64,000 nucleotides of DNA from Duganella rivi (GTDB taxonomy: Bacteria; Pseudomonadota; Gammaproteobacteria; Burkholderiales; Burkholderiaceae_D), in the NCBI RefSeq assembly GCF_009857435.1, contig NZ_WWCK01000002.1:62001-126000 (forward strand). Direction: 5' to 3'. Below, piece after piece: positions 9,006 through 17,981 of the stretch. The notes beneath the pieces were generated by a model. It had not been told where the DNA came from, did no database searches, and worked only from the letters and a program-made list of their open reading frames with translations. The first letter of the stretch is position 1. Every line of letters begins with the position of its first letter. The translations under genes and the position numbers were made by a program.

Positions 9006-9006
9006 T

Positions 9007-9037
9007 GTTATTCCGGCAAACATGATGCCGGAATAAC
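9007..9037 (+). terminator. Hairpin terminator of the HD-GYP/cyclase operon
   Basis: GTTATTCCGGCA (9007-9018) and TGCCGGAATAAC (9026-9037) form a perfect 12-bp stem with a 7-base loop, starting one base after the cyclase stop codon. No U-tract follows directly, so it could also be a 3'-end stabilising structure. It separates the signalling operon from the adhesin locus. Confidence 0.6.
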
Positions 9038-9140
9038 GCAGCCACAGTTTTCCAAAAATATCGTGGCGATCCCGGCAAACGGGATTAAACTTTATAGAAC
9101 ATAAGTTTCCTACTGGCACCCCGCCCCTGTGCCGACTATC

Positions 9141-9154
9141 TTGATCTGAATCAA
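9141..9154. promoter_or_regulatory. FNR/ANR-type binding site upstream of tpsA1
   Basis: TTGATCTGAATCAA is an exact match to the FNR/ANR consensus TTGAT-N4-ATCAA. It is centred 73 bp before the ATG of the first exoprotein, where a class II activator site would put the transcript start near 9189. I see no strong -10 box at the expected place. Two more small dyads lie upstream: ATCCCG/CGGGAT at 9069-9085 and AAACTT/AAGTTT at 9087-9108. Confidence 0.55.
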
Positions 9155-9220
9155 CAGCCGCTTGTGGCGACTATTCGGACACGGGCGGAATTAAATCCGC
9201 CTGTGCAAGAGGATGTCGTC

Positions 9221-12200
9221 ATGAAAGCTACTGCCCCGTCCCATCGCCGTAATCTGCGCCGCAAAGCCATCGCCGTGCTGGTGGCCGCCTGCTACAGCAA
9301 CGCTTATGCCGCGCCCGTGAGTCCGACCGTGGTGGCTGGGCAAGCCAGTTTTAATATACAGGGCAAGACCTACACGATTACCAATACGCCTAATGCCATC
9401 ATCAACTGGCAGGGTTTTTCGATCGCCGCCGATGAGCTGACCCGCTTCGTTCAGCAGAGCAGCGACAGCAAGGTGCTCAACCGCATCACCGGGCAAGATC
9501 CCAGTGTTATCCTCGGCTCGCTGCAATCGAACGGCAAGGTGTTCCTGATTAATCCGAACGGCGTGATGTTTGGCGCCGGTTCGCGCGTGGACGTGCATGG
9601 CCTGGTGGCGTCGAGCTTGAATATTTCCAACGCCGATTTCCTCGCCGGGAAAAACAATTTCGATGGCGCGGCGGGCGCGGGCAAGGTCAGCAATCAAGGC
9701 ACGATTACCACGCCTTCCGGTGGGCAGATTTTCCTGATTGCGCCGGCGGTGGAAAACAGCGGCGTGATCTCGTCGCCAAATGGCGATGTGGTGCTGGCGG
9801 CGGGTCACAGCGTGCAGCTGTTCGATGCCAAGGATCCGAATGTGCAGGTAGTGGTGTCGTCGCCGTCCGACCAGTCGCTCAACCTCGGGCAGATTGTGGC
9901 GCAGGGCGGGCGCATCGGCGTGTATGGCGCGCTGATTAAGCAGCGCGGCGCAATCAATGCCAACAGCGCGGTGCGCGGAGCTAACGGCAAGATCGTGCTC
10001 AAGGCCAGCGGCACCACGCTGGTGGAGGCGGACAGCACCACCACCGCCACCGGCAGCAATCTGAACACCGGCGGCGACATCTTGCTGCTCGGTCAAAAAG
10101 TCGGCGTGGCCGGCAATGCCGTGGTGGACGCCAGCGGCGAGAGCGGCGGCGGCACGGTGCTGGTCGGCGGCGACTACCAAGGCAAAAATCCAGCCGTGAT
10201 GAACGCGCAGCAGGCTTACTTGAGCAAGGACGCTGTACTCCGCGCCGATGCGACCGATAAGGGCAATGGCGGCAAGGTGGTGGTGTGGAGCGATCAGGCC
10301 ACGCAGGTGCACGGCGCGATCTCGGCGCGCGGCGGCGCGGCCGGCGGCAACGGCGGGCTGGTGGAAACCTCCGGCCACTACCTCGACATGCAGGGCACGG
10401 TGGATACGCGCGCACCGAGCGGCGCCAATGGTTCGCTGCTGCTGGATCCGAGCGATGTCTACATCGCGGTCGATACCAGCACGGCGACCACGGCTGGCTG
10501 GAGCAGTAGTAGCCAGTTGTCGCTGAATGGCAGCCAGTTCCTCGAAACCGGCGCAGTGAAGGACTCGCTGCTGCTGACCGGCGTGCTGGAAACGGCGCTG
10601 CTGACCACCAACGTCACGGTCAGCACGGCTAACACCAGCGGCACCGGCACTGGTACGATCAAGGTGCTTAGCCCCCTGTTGTGGGCGACCTCGCGCAACT
10701 TGAGCTTGCAGGCCGATGGCGATATCTCGCTGAAGTCATCGATCACCGGCATCAACGGCACGCTCAACTTGACGGCGGGCGGCAGCATTGTTCAAGTCAC
10801 CAGTCCCATCGATGCACTAGCCGTCAGCAATCTCAATGCGATTGCTGCTGGCGACATCATGTTCGACAACAACGCCAACACCATCGGCGGCACGGCCACG
10901 CTGGCTTCCAGCGGCGGTAGCGTCAAGCTGACGGCAGTTAACGTCAATCTGGGCGCCAGCAATGCGGCCGGCACGTTCGACGTTACTGCTTACAACGGCG
11001 ACCTCAATATTAACGGCGACATCAGTGCCGGCAGCGACATCGCGCTGCAATCGAGCAAGGCCAACGGCACGTTGACCATCGCCAGCGGCCGCACGGTCGA
11101 CGCCTCGGGCGGCGGTATCAGCCTGGTGGCCGACAAGATGAGCTTGCTAGGCGATATCACCGGTTCTACCTACCACGAGGTGCGGCTGACGCCTTACCAA
11201 GATGCCGTCAACGTGCTGATCGGCGGCAGCGCGGCTGACGCCACCGGCACGCTGGGCTTGAGCCAATCTGAGTTGCAGCATATTTCGTTGCCGAACAACA
11301 GCTTGCTATCGATCGGCACCTCGTTCACCAATCCCTCCGCCACCGGTAACTTGACTGTCAACGGCGCGCTCGACTTGACCGGCTCGCTGGGCAACGGTTC
11401 GATGCTGCTGCAAACCAAGGCCGGCGATCTGACCATCAACAGCGGCGCCAGCCTGGCCACCAACGGCATCATCAGCTTACAGGCCTTGCCGTCGGGCGAC
11501 CACCGCGTGACCAATGCGGGTACGGTTACGTCCAATGTCGGCATCAATATTTTCGCCGGCAAGATGACGCTGGCGGGCGGTACGCTCAACACGGGCTCGG
11601 TGAGCCTGAGCACCGGCAACCAGATCGACCTCGGCGCCACCGGCAATCCGGCCAACACGCTGGCGCTGACCAATGCCGATATCAACAGCGTTCACGCCGA
11701 CCACCTTGATATCTCGATCAACAGCGTGCACACCGGCACCGGCGATATCGTGCAGAGCGCGCCCATCACATTTGGCCAGCAAAGCGTGATGCTGAATGCG
11801 CAGCGCAACATCGATTTGCAGGCTGCGCTCAATGCCGGCGACTTGTTGCAGCTCGATGCCGCCGGCGCCATCAGCGCCACCGGCGCGGTCGCGGTCAGCG
11901 GCAAGTTCGAGCTGGTGGGCGGCAACTGGGTGCAGAACAGCGCCACCTTGCCGGCCTTCTCCGCGCATGACTTCGCGCTGACCGGCGGCAGCTTTGTGCG
12001 CGCGCTGGGCGGCAATGGCCTGATCAACACGCCCTACCAGCTGACCGACGTGTTCGGCCTGCAAGGCGCGGCCTCGCTGAACCAGTCCAATTCCTATGTG
12101 CTGGCCAACGATATCGACGCCAGCGCCACCGGCTACTGGAGCAACCACTTCGTGCCGATCGCCGGCAATGGCGTCTACACCGGCGTGTTCGATGGCGCCA

Positions 12201-15200
12201 ACCACACCATCTCCGGCCTGACCATCTATCGTCCCGGCGAGCAGAACGTCGGCATGTTCTCGGCGCTGGATACCGGCACCATCCGCAACCTCACGCTCAG
12301 CAGTGTGGACGTGCAGGGCAGCTCCAACGTCGGCGCGCTGGCCGGCTATGTCACGGACGGCGTTGGCTCCATCGACAACGTGCATGCCAGCGGCGAGGTG
12401 CGCGGCATCGGCAATACCGGCTTGCTGATCGGCCGCAATGGCGGGCTGGTCGGTTTTGCCACCACCAGCGGTACGGTCAAGGGACTGTCCGGCTACAACG
12501 CGTCGAATATCGGCGGGCTGATCGGCCAGAATGTGGGCCAGGTCAGCGACAGCTCGTCCAGCGCCGTCATCACCACCACCGGTGACGGCTACGCGGGCGG
12601 CCTGATCGGCAGCAACGCCAAGACCGGCAACTTCATCGGCGCTGTGACGCGTTCCTACGCCACCGGTAACGTGAGCAGCACCGGCGAAATCGTCGGCGGC
12701 CTGATCGGCGATAACAATGGCGGCACGCTGACGCTGTCCTATGCCAGCGGCAATGTCAACGGCGGCCGCAACGTCGGCGGCCTGGCGGGCCGCAACGCCA
12801 ACGGCAGCACCATCAACAACGCCTATGCGACCGGCGACGTCAGCGGCAACAGCACCGCCAACAACATCAGCCATGGCAATATCGGCGGCCTGATCGGCGA
12901 TCTGTTTGCGGGCAGTGTCAGCAATGTCTACAGCAAGGGCACGGTCTCCCCGAGCGGCTTCTTTGGCTATCACGGCCTGGTCGGCGCGGTTGAAAACGGT
13001 TCGCTCACGCACGGCTATTTCGACGGCACCCAGGCCGGCACCTTCAGCGATGCGGCGGGCGGCGTGGGCCTGACCACGGCGCAGATGCAGCAGCAAAGCA
13101 GCTTCAGCGGCATGGACTTCAACAACACCTGGCGCATCTACGATGGCCATACCGAGCCGATGCTGAAGACCTTCCTGACGCCGTACACGGTGGCCGTTAC
13201 CGGCGGCGCCAGCATCGAGAAGGTATATGACGGTGAATCTGCGGCCTTCACCGGCACCACCGGCGCCTTGCCGGCCGGGATAGAAGGCGATCTGGGCTTC
13301 AGCAACGCCGTCAATGCCGGCACCTATTCGGTCGGCGGCCTGTATTCTACCAAGTACGACATCAGCTACACCGGCGCAAGCGCGCAGCTGACCATCACAC
13401 CGCGCACCGTCACCGCCGTCGCCACCACGGAAAAGACGTACGATGGCACGGTCTACGTGACCGACACGCCGCACTACACCTTCAGCAACCTGGTCGGTTC
13501 GGATAGCTTGAGCCTGTCCGGCTACGTGCTGTTCAACGACAAGCACGTTGGCATCGACAAACCGCTGAGCATCAGCGAGCTTATGCTCAGCGGGAATAGC
13601 CACGGCAACTACACGCTCGGCAGCGTGACCGGCACTGGCACCATCAGCCCGGCCGCGCTGGCGATCAGCGGGCTCAGCGTCGCTAGCCGCGTGTACGATG
13701 GCGGCGTCGCGGCGCCGCTGTCCGGCTCGCCAAGCGTGAACCCGGTCTATGGCGACGATGTGTCGATCAGTTTGATCGGCAGCGGCACCGCCACCTTCAG
13801 CAACAAGAACGTCGGCAGCGGCAAGCTGGTGACGGTGAATACGTCCGGCTTCAGCCTGAGCGGCAGCGATGCCGGCAACTACGTGCTGGTGTCGCCTGGC
13901 GACCTGACCGGCGAGATCACGCCGGCGCCGCTGACGGTGAATGGCATGACGGCGCAAAGCCGCGTCTACAACGTTGACTTCGATCCGGTCTCGCACAGCT
14001 ACGGCCGCAAGGCGACTGTTACCGGCGGCTCACTGTCGGGCGTGCTCGGCAGCGACCAAGTCAGCATGGCCAGCACCAACGCCACCTTTGCCGACAAGAA
14101 CGTCGGCACCGCCAAGTCCGTCACCGTCAACGGCGTGACCCTGAGCGGCACCGACGCCGGCAACTATACGGTCACCACCTATCCGCAGGACTTGACGGCG
14201 GATATCACGCCCGCCACCTTGACGCTGACACTGGCCAGCCGCCAGTACAACAACAGCGCCGCCGGCAGCTTTACCGACGCCGTGCTGACCGGCGTACTGG
14301 GGCAAGGGCAGGAAGTACCCGACAATGTCACGCTCAACAGCGGCGGTGCGATCGCCACCTACGCCGACAAGAACGTCGGCACGGCCAAGGTGGTAACGGT
14401 GAGCGGCGAGCCCTTGAGCCTGGGCGGCTATGACGGCGGCAACTACGTGCTGTCGACCAACATCACCGGCGACATCACGGCGCGGCCGGTAGCCACGTGG
14501 ATCGGCACTGCGCCGGGCGCGTGGAGTGCATCCGGCAACTGGGCCGACGGCGTAGCGCCGGACGCCGCCAACGTGCTCAAGGCCGAGCTTGGCAGCAGCG
14601 GCGGCCTGGTGACCTACGACAGCGCGGCCGGCAACGTCACGCTGGTCACACTCAGTTCCAGCGGCACGCCGCTGACGCTGACCGGCGGCAAGCTGACTCT
14701 CACCGGCAACGGCAGCGATTACTCCAACTTCGGCAGCACGCTGACCCAGAATGGCGGCGGACTGGAAGTGCAGGGGCGGCTGCGCGCCAGCAACCTGGTG
14801 TTGAGCAGCGGCGCGCTGAAGGGCATCGGCGCCAACAGCGAGATCAACGCGTCCGCGCTGAACCAGAGCGGCGGCGGCATCATCGATAGCACCGGCCTGG
14901 TCACGGTCGGCGGCGGCAATGTGGTGGTGGGGAATATCCGCGCCCACCAGCTGACCATAGACGTGGGCGAGGGCGGCACCGTATCGCAACTGAGCGGCAG
15001 CCAGCTCGACGTGGGCAAGGTCAGCGTGAGCGCCAACGGCAACATCACGTTCAACAACGCCAACAACCATGTCAACGAGTTCGAGGCGACGATTTACGGC
15101 TCGGGCAATATCGGGCTGGTGAATAGCGTCGGCACCGGCGAACTGCTGCTCGGGCCGCTGACCACCCACGGCAACATCATCATCGACAACCACGGCGCCA

Positions 15201-16207
15201 TCCGCACCGTGGGCGCGATTACGGCGCACAGCAACGGCGCCGGCAGCGGCCAGATTTCGATTACCGCGCACAGCCCGGTCACCATCGGCAGTTCCCTCAT
15301 CGGCACCGACATCGGCCTGTCGGCCAGCACCGACATCGTGCTCGGTAGCGGCGCGCTGCTGGACTCGGTGCACAGTATTGCCATGACGGCCGGCACCAAT
15401 ATCGTACTGGGCGGCACCCTGACGGTCGGCTCCGGCGGCAGCATTTCGGCGGTGGCCACCACCGGCAATATTTCCACCTCCGCCGGCACCCACATCAACA
15501 GCAACGGTTCGCCGCTGACGCTGTCGGCGCCGCAGGGCTCGGTCAACACCACCGGCACCGCGTTTGGGACCGGCACCGTGCCGATCATCAGCGATGGCGC
15601 AGCCCAAGCCGCCGCCGATGCGGCCGCCAAGGCTGCTGCCGATGCCGCTGCCAAAGCTGCAGCAGACGCCGCCGCCAAGGCCGCTGCCGATGCGGCTGCC
15701 AAGGCCGCCGCTGACGCCGCCGCCAAAGCAGCTGCTGATGCCGCCGCCAAGGCCGCCGCCGATGCGGCTGCCGACGCTGCCGCCAAGGCTGCCGCCGATG
15801 CCGCTGCCAAAGCCGCTGCCAAAGCCGCTGCCGATGCCGCTGCCAAGGCGGCCGCCGATGCCGCCGCTGCCGCTGCCGCCAAGGCCGCTGCGGATGCCGC
15901 CGCCAAAGCCGCCGCCGACGCTGCTGCCAAGGCCGCCGCCGACGCCGCTGCCCAGGGCCAGCAAACTCAGCCGGTGACGCAGGCCATCAATTCAACGGTC
16001 AACATCATCAACAGCTCGGTCAACAGCAGCCAAAACAAGAGCGGCACGCAGACGGTACCGGAGCAGAAGATCGTGTCGACAGGCGGCAGCAGTTCCGGCA
16101 ACAGCGCGCCCGATGAAAAAGTACCGGATGAGAAGAACGCCGACGGCAGCAGCAAAACCACGACTACCGCTGCCAAGGAGCAAACGAAGAAGATGTATTG
16201 CAACTAA
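9221..16207 (+). CDS. Filamentous-haemagglutinin-like exoprotein (TpsA) with GLUG and YDG repeats
   Basis: The protein has 2328 residues. A basic signal peptide is followed by the TPS secretion domain (residues ~30-150, '[19 protein letters not shown]'). Then come beta-helical repeats, GLUG-type repeats at about 1020-1250, and five or six YDG/MBG-type repeats at about 1320-1756. An alanine/lysine/aspartate helical repeat covers about 2126-2245, and a Ser/Asn/Lys-rich tail ends in KKMYCN. That cysteine is the only one I find in the mature protein. The ATG at 9221 follows AAGAGGA; an upstream GTG at 9164 would put extra residues before the signal peptide. It should be secreted by the TpsB encoded next and serve as a surface or released adhesin. 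The ligand is unknown. Confidence 0.93.
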   Translation: MKATAPSHRRNLRRKAIAVLVAACYSNAYAAPVSPTVVAGQASFNIQGKTYTITNTPNAIINWQGFSIAADELTRFVQQSSDSKVLNRITGQDPSVILGSLQSNGKVFLINPNGVMFGAGSRVDVHGLVASSLNISNADFLAGKNNFDGAAGAGKVSNQGTITTPSGGQIFLIAPAVENSGVISSPNGDVVLAAGHSVQLFDAKDPNVQVVVSSPSDQSLNLGQIVAQGGRIGVYGALIKQRGAINANSAVRGANGKIVLKASGTTLVEADSTTTATGSNLNTGGDILLLGQKVGVAGNAVVDASGESGGGTVLVGGDYQGKNPAVMNAQQAYLSKDAVLRADATDKGNGGKVVVWSDQATQVHGAISARGGAAGGNGGLVETSGHYLDMQGTVDTRAPSGANGSLLLDPSDVYIAVDTSTATTAGWSSSSQLSLNGSQFLETGAVKDSLLLTGVLETALLTTNVTVSTANTSGTGTGTIKVLSPLLWATSRNLSLQADGDISLKSSITGINGTLNLTAGGSIVQVTSPIDALAVSNLNAIAAGDIMFDNNANTIGGTATLASSGGSVKLTAVNVNLGASNAAGTFDVTAYNGDLNINGDISAGSDIALQSSKANGTLTIASGRTVDASGGGISLVADKMSLLGDITGSTYHEVRLTPYQDAVNVLIGGSAADATGTLGLSQSELQHISLPNNSLLSIGTSFTNPSATGNLTVNGALDLTGSLGNGSMLLQTKAGDLTINSGASLATNGIISLQALPSGDHRVTNAGTVTSNVGINIFAGKMTLAGGTLNTGSVSLSTGNQIDLGATGNPANTLALTNADINSVHADHLDISINSVHTGTGDIVQSAPITFGQQSVMLNAQRNIDLQAALNAGDLLQLDAAGAISATGAVAVSGKFELVGGNWVQNSATLPAFSAHDFALTGGSFVRALGGNGLINTPYQLTDVFGLQGAASLNQSNSYVLANDIDASATGYWSNHFVPIAGNGVYTGVFDGANHTISGLTIYRPGEQNVGMFSALDTGTIRNLTLSSVDVQGSSNVGALAGYVTDGVGSIDNVHASGEVRGIGNTGLLIGRNGGLVGFATTSGTVKGLSGYNASNIGGLIGQNVGQVSDSSSSAVITTTGDGYAGGLIGSNAKTGNFIGAVTRSYATGNVSSTGEIVGGLIGDNNGGTLTLSYASGNVNGGRNVGGLAGRNANGSTINNAYATGDVSGNSTANNISHGNIGGLIGDLFAGSVSNVYSKGTVSPSGFFGYHGLVGAVENGSLTHGYFDGTQAGTFSDAAGGVGLTTAQMQQQSSFSGMDFNNTWRIYDGHTEPMLKTFLTPYTVAVTGGASIEKVYDGESAAFTGTTGALPAGIEGDLGFSNAVNAGTYSVGGLYSTKYDISYTGASAQLTITPRTVTAVATTEKTYDGTVYVTDTPHYTFSNLVGSDSLSLSGYVLFNDKHVGIDKPLSISELMLSGNSHGNYTLGSVTGTGTISPAALAISGLSVASRVYDGGVAAPLSGSPSVNPVYGDDVSISLIGSGTATFSNKNVGSGKLVTVNTSGFSLSGSDAGNYVLVSPGDLTGEITPAPLTVNGMTAQSRVYNVDFDPVSHSYGRKATVTGGSLSGVLGSDQVSMASTNATFADKNVGTAKSVTVNGVTLSGTDAGNYTVTTYPQDLTADITPATLTLTLASRQYNNSAAGSFTDAVLTGVLGQGQEVPDNVTLNSGGAIATYADKNVGTAKVVTVSGEPLSLGGYDGGNYVLSTNITGDITARPVATWIGTAPGAWSASGNWADGVAPDAANVLKAELGSSGGLVTYDSAAGNVTLVTLSSSGTPLTLTGGKLTLTGNGSDYSNFGSTLTQNGGGLEVQGRLRASNLVLSSGALKGIGANSEINASALNQSGGGIIDSTGLVTVGGGNVVVGNIRAHQLTIDVGEGGTVSQLSGSQLDVGKVSVSANGNITFNNANNHVNEFEATIYGSGNIGLVNSVGTGELLLGPLTTHGNIIIDNHGAIRTVGAITAHSNGAGSGQISITAHSPVTIGSSLIGTDIGLSASTDIVLGSGALLDSVHSIAMTAGTNIVLGGTLTVGSGGSISAVATTGNISTSAGTHINSNGSPLTLSAPQGSVNTTGTAFGTGTVPIISDGAAQAAADAAAKAAADAAAKAAADAAAKAAADAAAKAAADAAAKAAADAAAKAAADAAADAAAKAAADAAAKAAAKAAADAAAKAAADAAAAAAAKAAADAAAKAAADAAAKAAADAAAQGQQTQPVTQAINSTVNIINSSVNSSQNKSGTQTVPEQKIVSTGGSSSGNSAPDEKVPDEKNADGSSKTTTTAAKEQTKKMYCN
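15598..15955 (+). repeat. In-frame Ala-Lys-Ala-Ala-Ala-Asp repeat tract
   Basis: About 120 codons near the 3' end of tpsA1 encode a near-perfect AKAAADA repeat with 7-residue periodicity and a few phase slips. It should form one long alpha-helix or coiled coil, like the TolA stalk, unlike the beta-helix before it. Codons vary between copies (gcc/gct/gcg/gca), which indicates selection on the protein rather than recent slippage alone. Confidence 0.85.
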
Positions 16208-16293
16208 TTACACGCAGAAATCCAACACTTGCGGTCATGGCAGGAAAGATCACCGCGCAGTGGAGGGCGGCTATGCTAGCATCGGGGAAAGAT

Positions 16294-16311
16294 TGTTAAT
16301 GTAAATTAACA
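16294..16311. promoter_or_regulatory. AT-rich dyad upstream of tpsB
   Basis: TGTTAAT (16294-16300) and ATTAACA (16305-16311) are exact inverted repeats with a 4-base spacer, in a notably AT-rich stretch 72 bp before the tpsB start. This looks more like an operator or promoter element than a terminator. It suggests tpsB may have its own control, separate from tpsA1. Confidence 0.35.
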
Positions 16312-16382
16312 TAATACCAAGATTGACAGTGCTACCGCTAAATACCGCCAGATACTGCCAGATAAAACCAAGAGTCCATAAC

Positions 16383-17966
16383 ATGAGATATAGCCTAACG
16401 CGCTTGCTTGCAGGTTCCGTTCTCGCCGTCGCCGTTGCCTCGGCATGGGGCGCCGATACCGCAGACGACAGTGCCATCCGCTTCGAAATTTCCCGCTTTG
16501 AAGTCAAGGGCAACACCCTGTTGCCGCAGGCGCAGATCGACACCTTGCTGGCCGGTTTCAGCGGCAAGCAGCGCGATTTTGGCGACGTGCAGCGCGCGCT
16601 GGAGGCGCTGGAAGCAGCCTACCATCAACGCGGCTACAACGTCGTCACGATTGAATTGCCGGAGCAGGAATTGAATGGCGGCGTGGTGGTGCTGCGCGTG
16701 GTGGAGACCAAGATCGGCCGCGTCTCCGTCAAGAACAATCAATACTTCGACGAGGCGAATATCCGCCGCAGCCTGCCGGCGCTGCAAGAGGGCCAGTCGC
16801 CCAATCTGAAAGCGGTGTCGGCCAACCTGAAGCAGGGTAACGACAACCCGGCCAAGCAAGTCACCATGAAGCTGCAAAGCGGCGAAAAGGAGAACGAGGT
16901 CGACGCGGTGCTGGACGTCAAGGACGAGTCGCCGTGGAAGGTCATGGGCAACGTCGACAACACCGGCACCGAGGCCACCGGCAAGACCCACGTTGGCGTG
17001 ATCCTGCAACACGCCAACCTGTTTGGCCGCGACCACCTGGCCTCGCTGCAATACACCACCTCGGCGGAAGAACCAGGCCGCGTCAAAGTGTACGGCGCCG
17101 GCTACCATATTCCGCTGTATGGCAGCGGCGACTCGCTGGACTTCTTTGCCAGCTACTCCAACGTCGATTCCGGCACCATTACCGCCGGCGCCTTCGACCT
17201 GGCGGTGAGCGGCAAGGGTGCGGTCTACGGGGCGCGCTACAACCAGGCGCTGGACAAGCGCGGTGATATCGACCACAAGCTGACCTATGGCGTCGATGTC
17301 AAAGCCTTCAAGAACAGCGTGCAGCTGCAAGGCACCGAGTTGGGCAACGACGTCACGGTGCACCCGGTCAGCATCAGCTACCAGGTCAGCTCGCCGATCA
17401 AGCAGGGCGACATCGGCGGCCAGGTCACCTTGCTGCGCAATATCTCGGGTGGCTCCAACGGCGGGCAGAATTCCTTTACGCTGGCGCGCACCAACGCCAA
17501 GGCCGACTACACCATCTTGCGCTTTGGCGGCAGCGTCACGCGCGCGCTGGCCAACGAATGGCAGTTGCGCGCCATCGTCAACGGCCAGTACACCAGCGAT
17601 GCGCTGATTCCGGGCGAGCAGTTCGGCGCCGGCGGCGCGACCTCGGTGCGCGGCTTCCTCGAGCGCGAGATCTCCAACGACTCCGGGGTTGGCGTCAACC
17701 TCGAAGCCTACACCCCCAACCTGTGCTCGCGCGCCGGCTGGAATTGCCGCTTGCTGGGCTTCTACGATAGCGCCTACATCCGCCGCAACAAGGCCTTACC
17801 GGCCGAACTGGACAGCACCTCGATCGCCAGCGCCGGCCTCGGCGCCCGCTTCGTGCTGTCGACTTATGTGAACCTGCAACTGGACTATGGCCATGTGACC
17901 AAGGCCGGAGCCACCACCCGCTCCGGCGCCAACCGTCTGCACGTCCGTCTTGGCTTGGCTTATTGA
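16383..17966 (+). CDS. TpsB outer-membrane transporter (ShlB/FhaC/HecB family)
   Basis: The protein has 527 residues and a signal peptide ('VLAVAVASAWGAD'). A POTRA region follows ('FEVKGNTLLPQAQID', then 'YHQRGYNVVTIELPEQ') and then a 16-strand beta-barrel. 'GGATSVRGFLEREI' matches the conserved VRGY/F-type loop-6 motif, and the protein ends in an aromatic beta-strand (LGLAY). FhaC-type proteins bind the TPS domain of their partner in the periplasm and thread it across the outer membrane. This single TpsB lies between two tpsA genes, 175 bp after the first and 15 bp before the second, so it probably serves both. The ATG at 16383 starts the signal peptide. Confidence 0.95.
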   Translation: MRYSLTRLLAGSVLAVAVASAWGADTADDSAIRFEISRFEVKGNTLLPQAQIDTLLAGFSGKQRDFGDVQRALEALEAAYHQRGYNVVTIELPEQELNGGVVVLRVVETKIGRVSVKNNQYFDEANIRRSLPALQEGQSPNLKAVSANLKQGNDNPAKQVTMKLQSGEKENEVDAVLDVKDESPWKVMGNVDNTGTEATGKTHVGVILQHANLFGRDHLASLQYTTSAEEPGRVKVYGAGYHIPLYGSGDSLDFFASYSNVDSGTITAGAFDLAVSGKGAVYGARYNQALDKRGDIDHKLTYGVDVKAFKNSVQLQGTELGNDVTVHPVSISYQVSSPIKQGDIGGQVTLLRNISGGSNGGQNSFTLARTNAKADYTILRFGGSVTRALANEWQLRAIVNGQYTSDALIPGEQFGAGGATSVRGFLEREISNDSGVGVNLEAYTPNLCSRAGWNCRLLGFYDSAYIRRNKALPAELDSTSIASAGLGARFVLSTYVNLQLDYGHVTKAGATTRSGANRLHVRLGLAY

Positions 17967-17981
17967 TTGAAGAAGAGTGAA

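Noticed and set aside
15598..15955. CRISPR-like or satellite repeat
   Set aside because: Repeat units are short, directly joined without spacers, and stay in frame with the exoprotein.
11477..15964. Long minus-strand frames opposite the first exoprotein, including a glycine-rich one
   Set aside because: They mirror the repetitive exoprotein; the glycine/serine repeats are the reverse complement of the Ala-rich repeat.
16323..16328. TTGACA as -35 box of a tpsB promoter
   Set aside because: No acceptable -10 box lies 15-19 bp downstream; kept only as a weak possibility.
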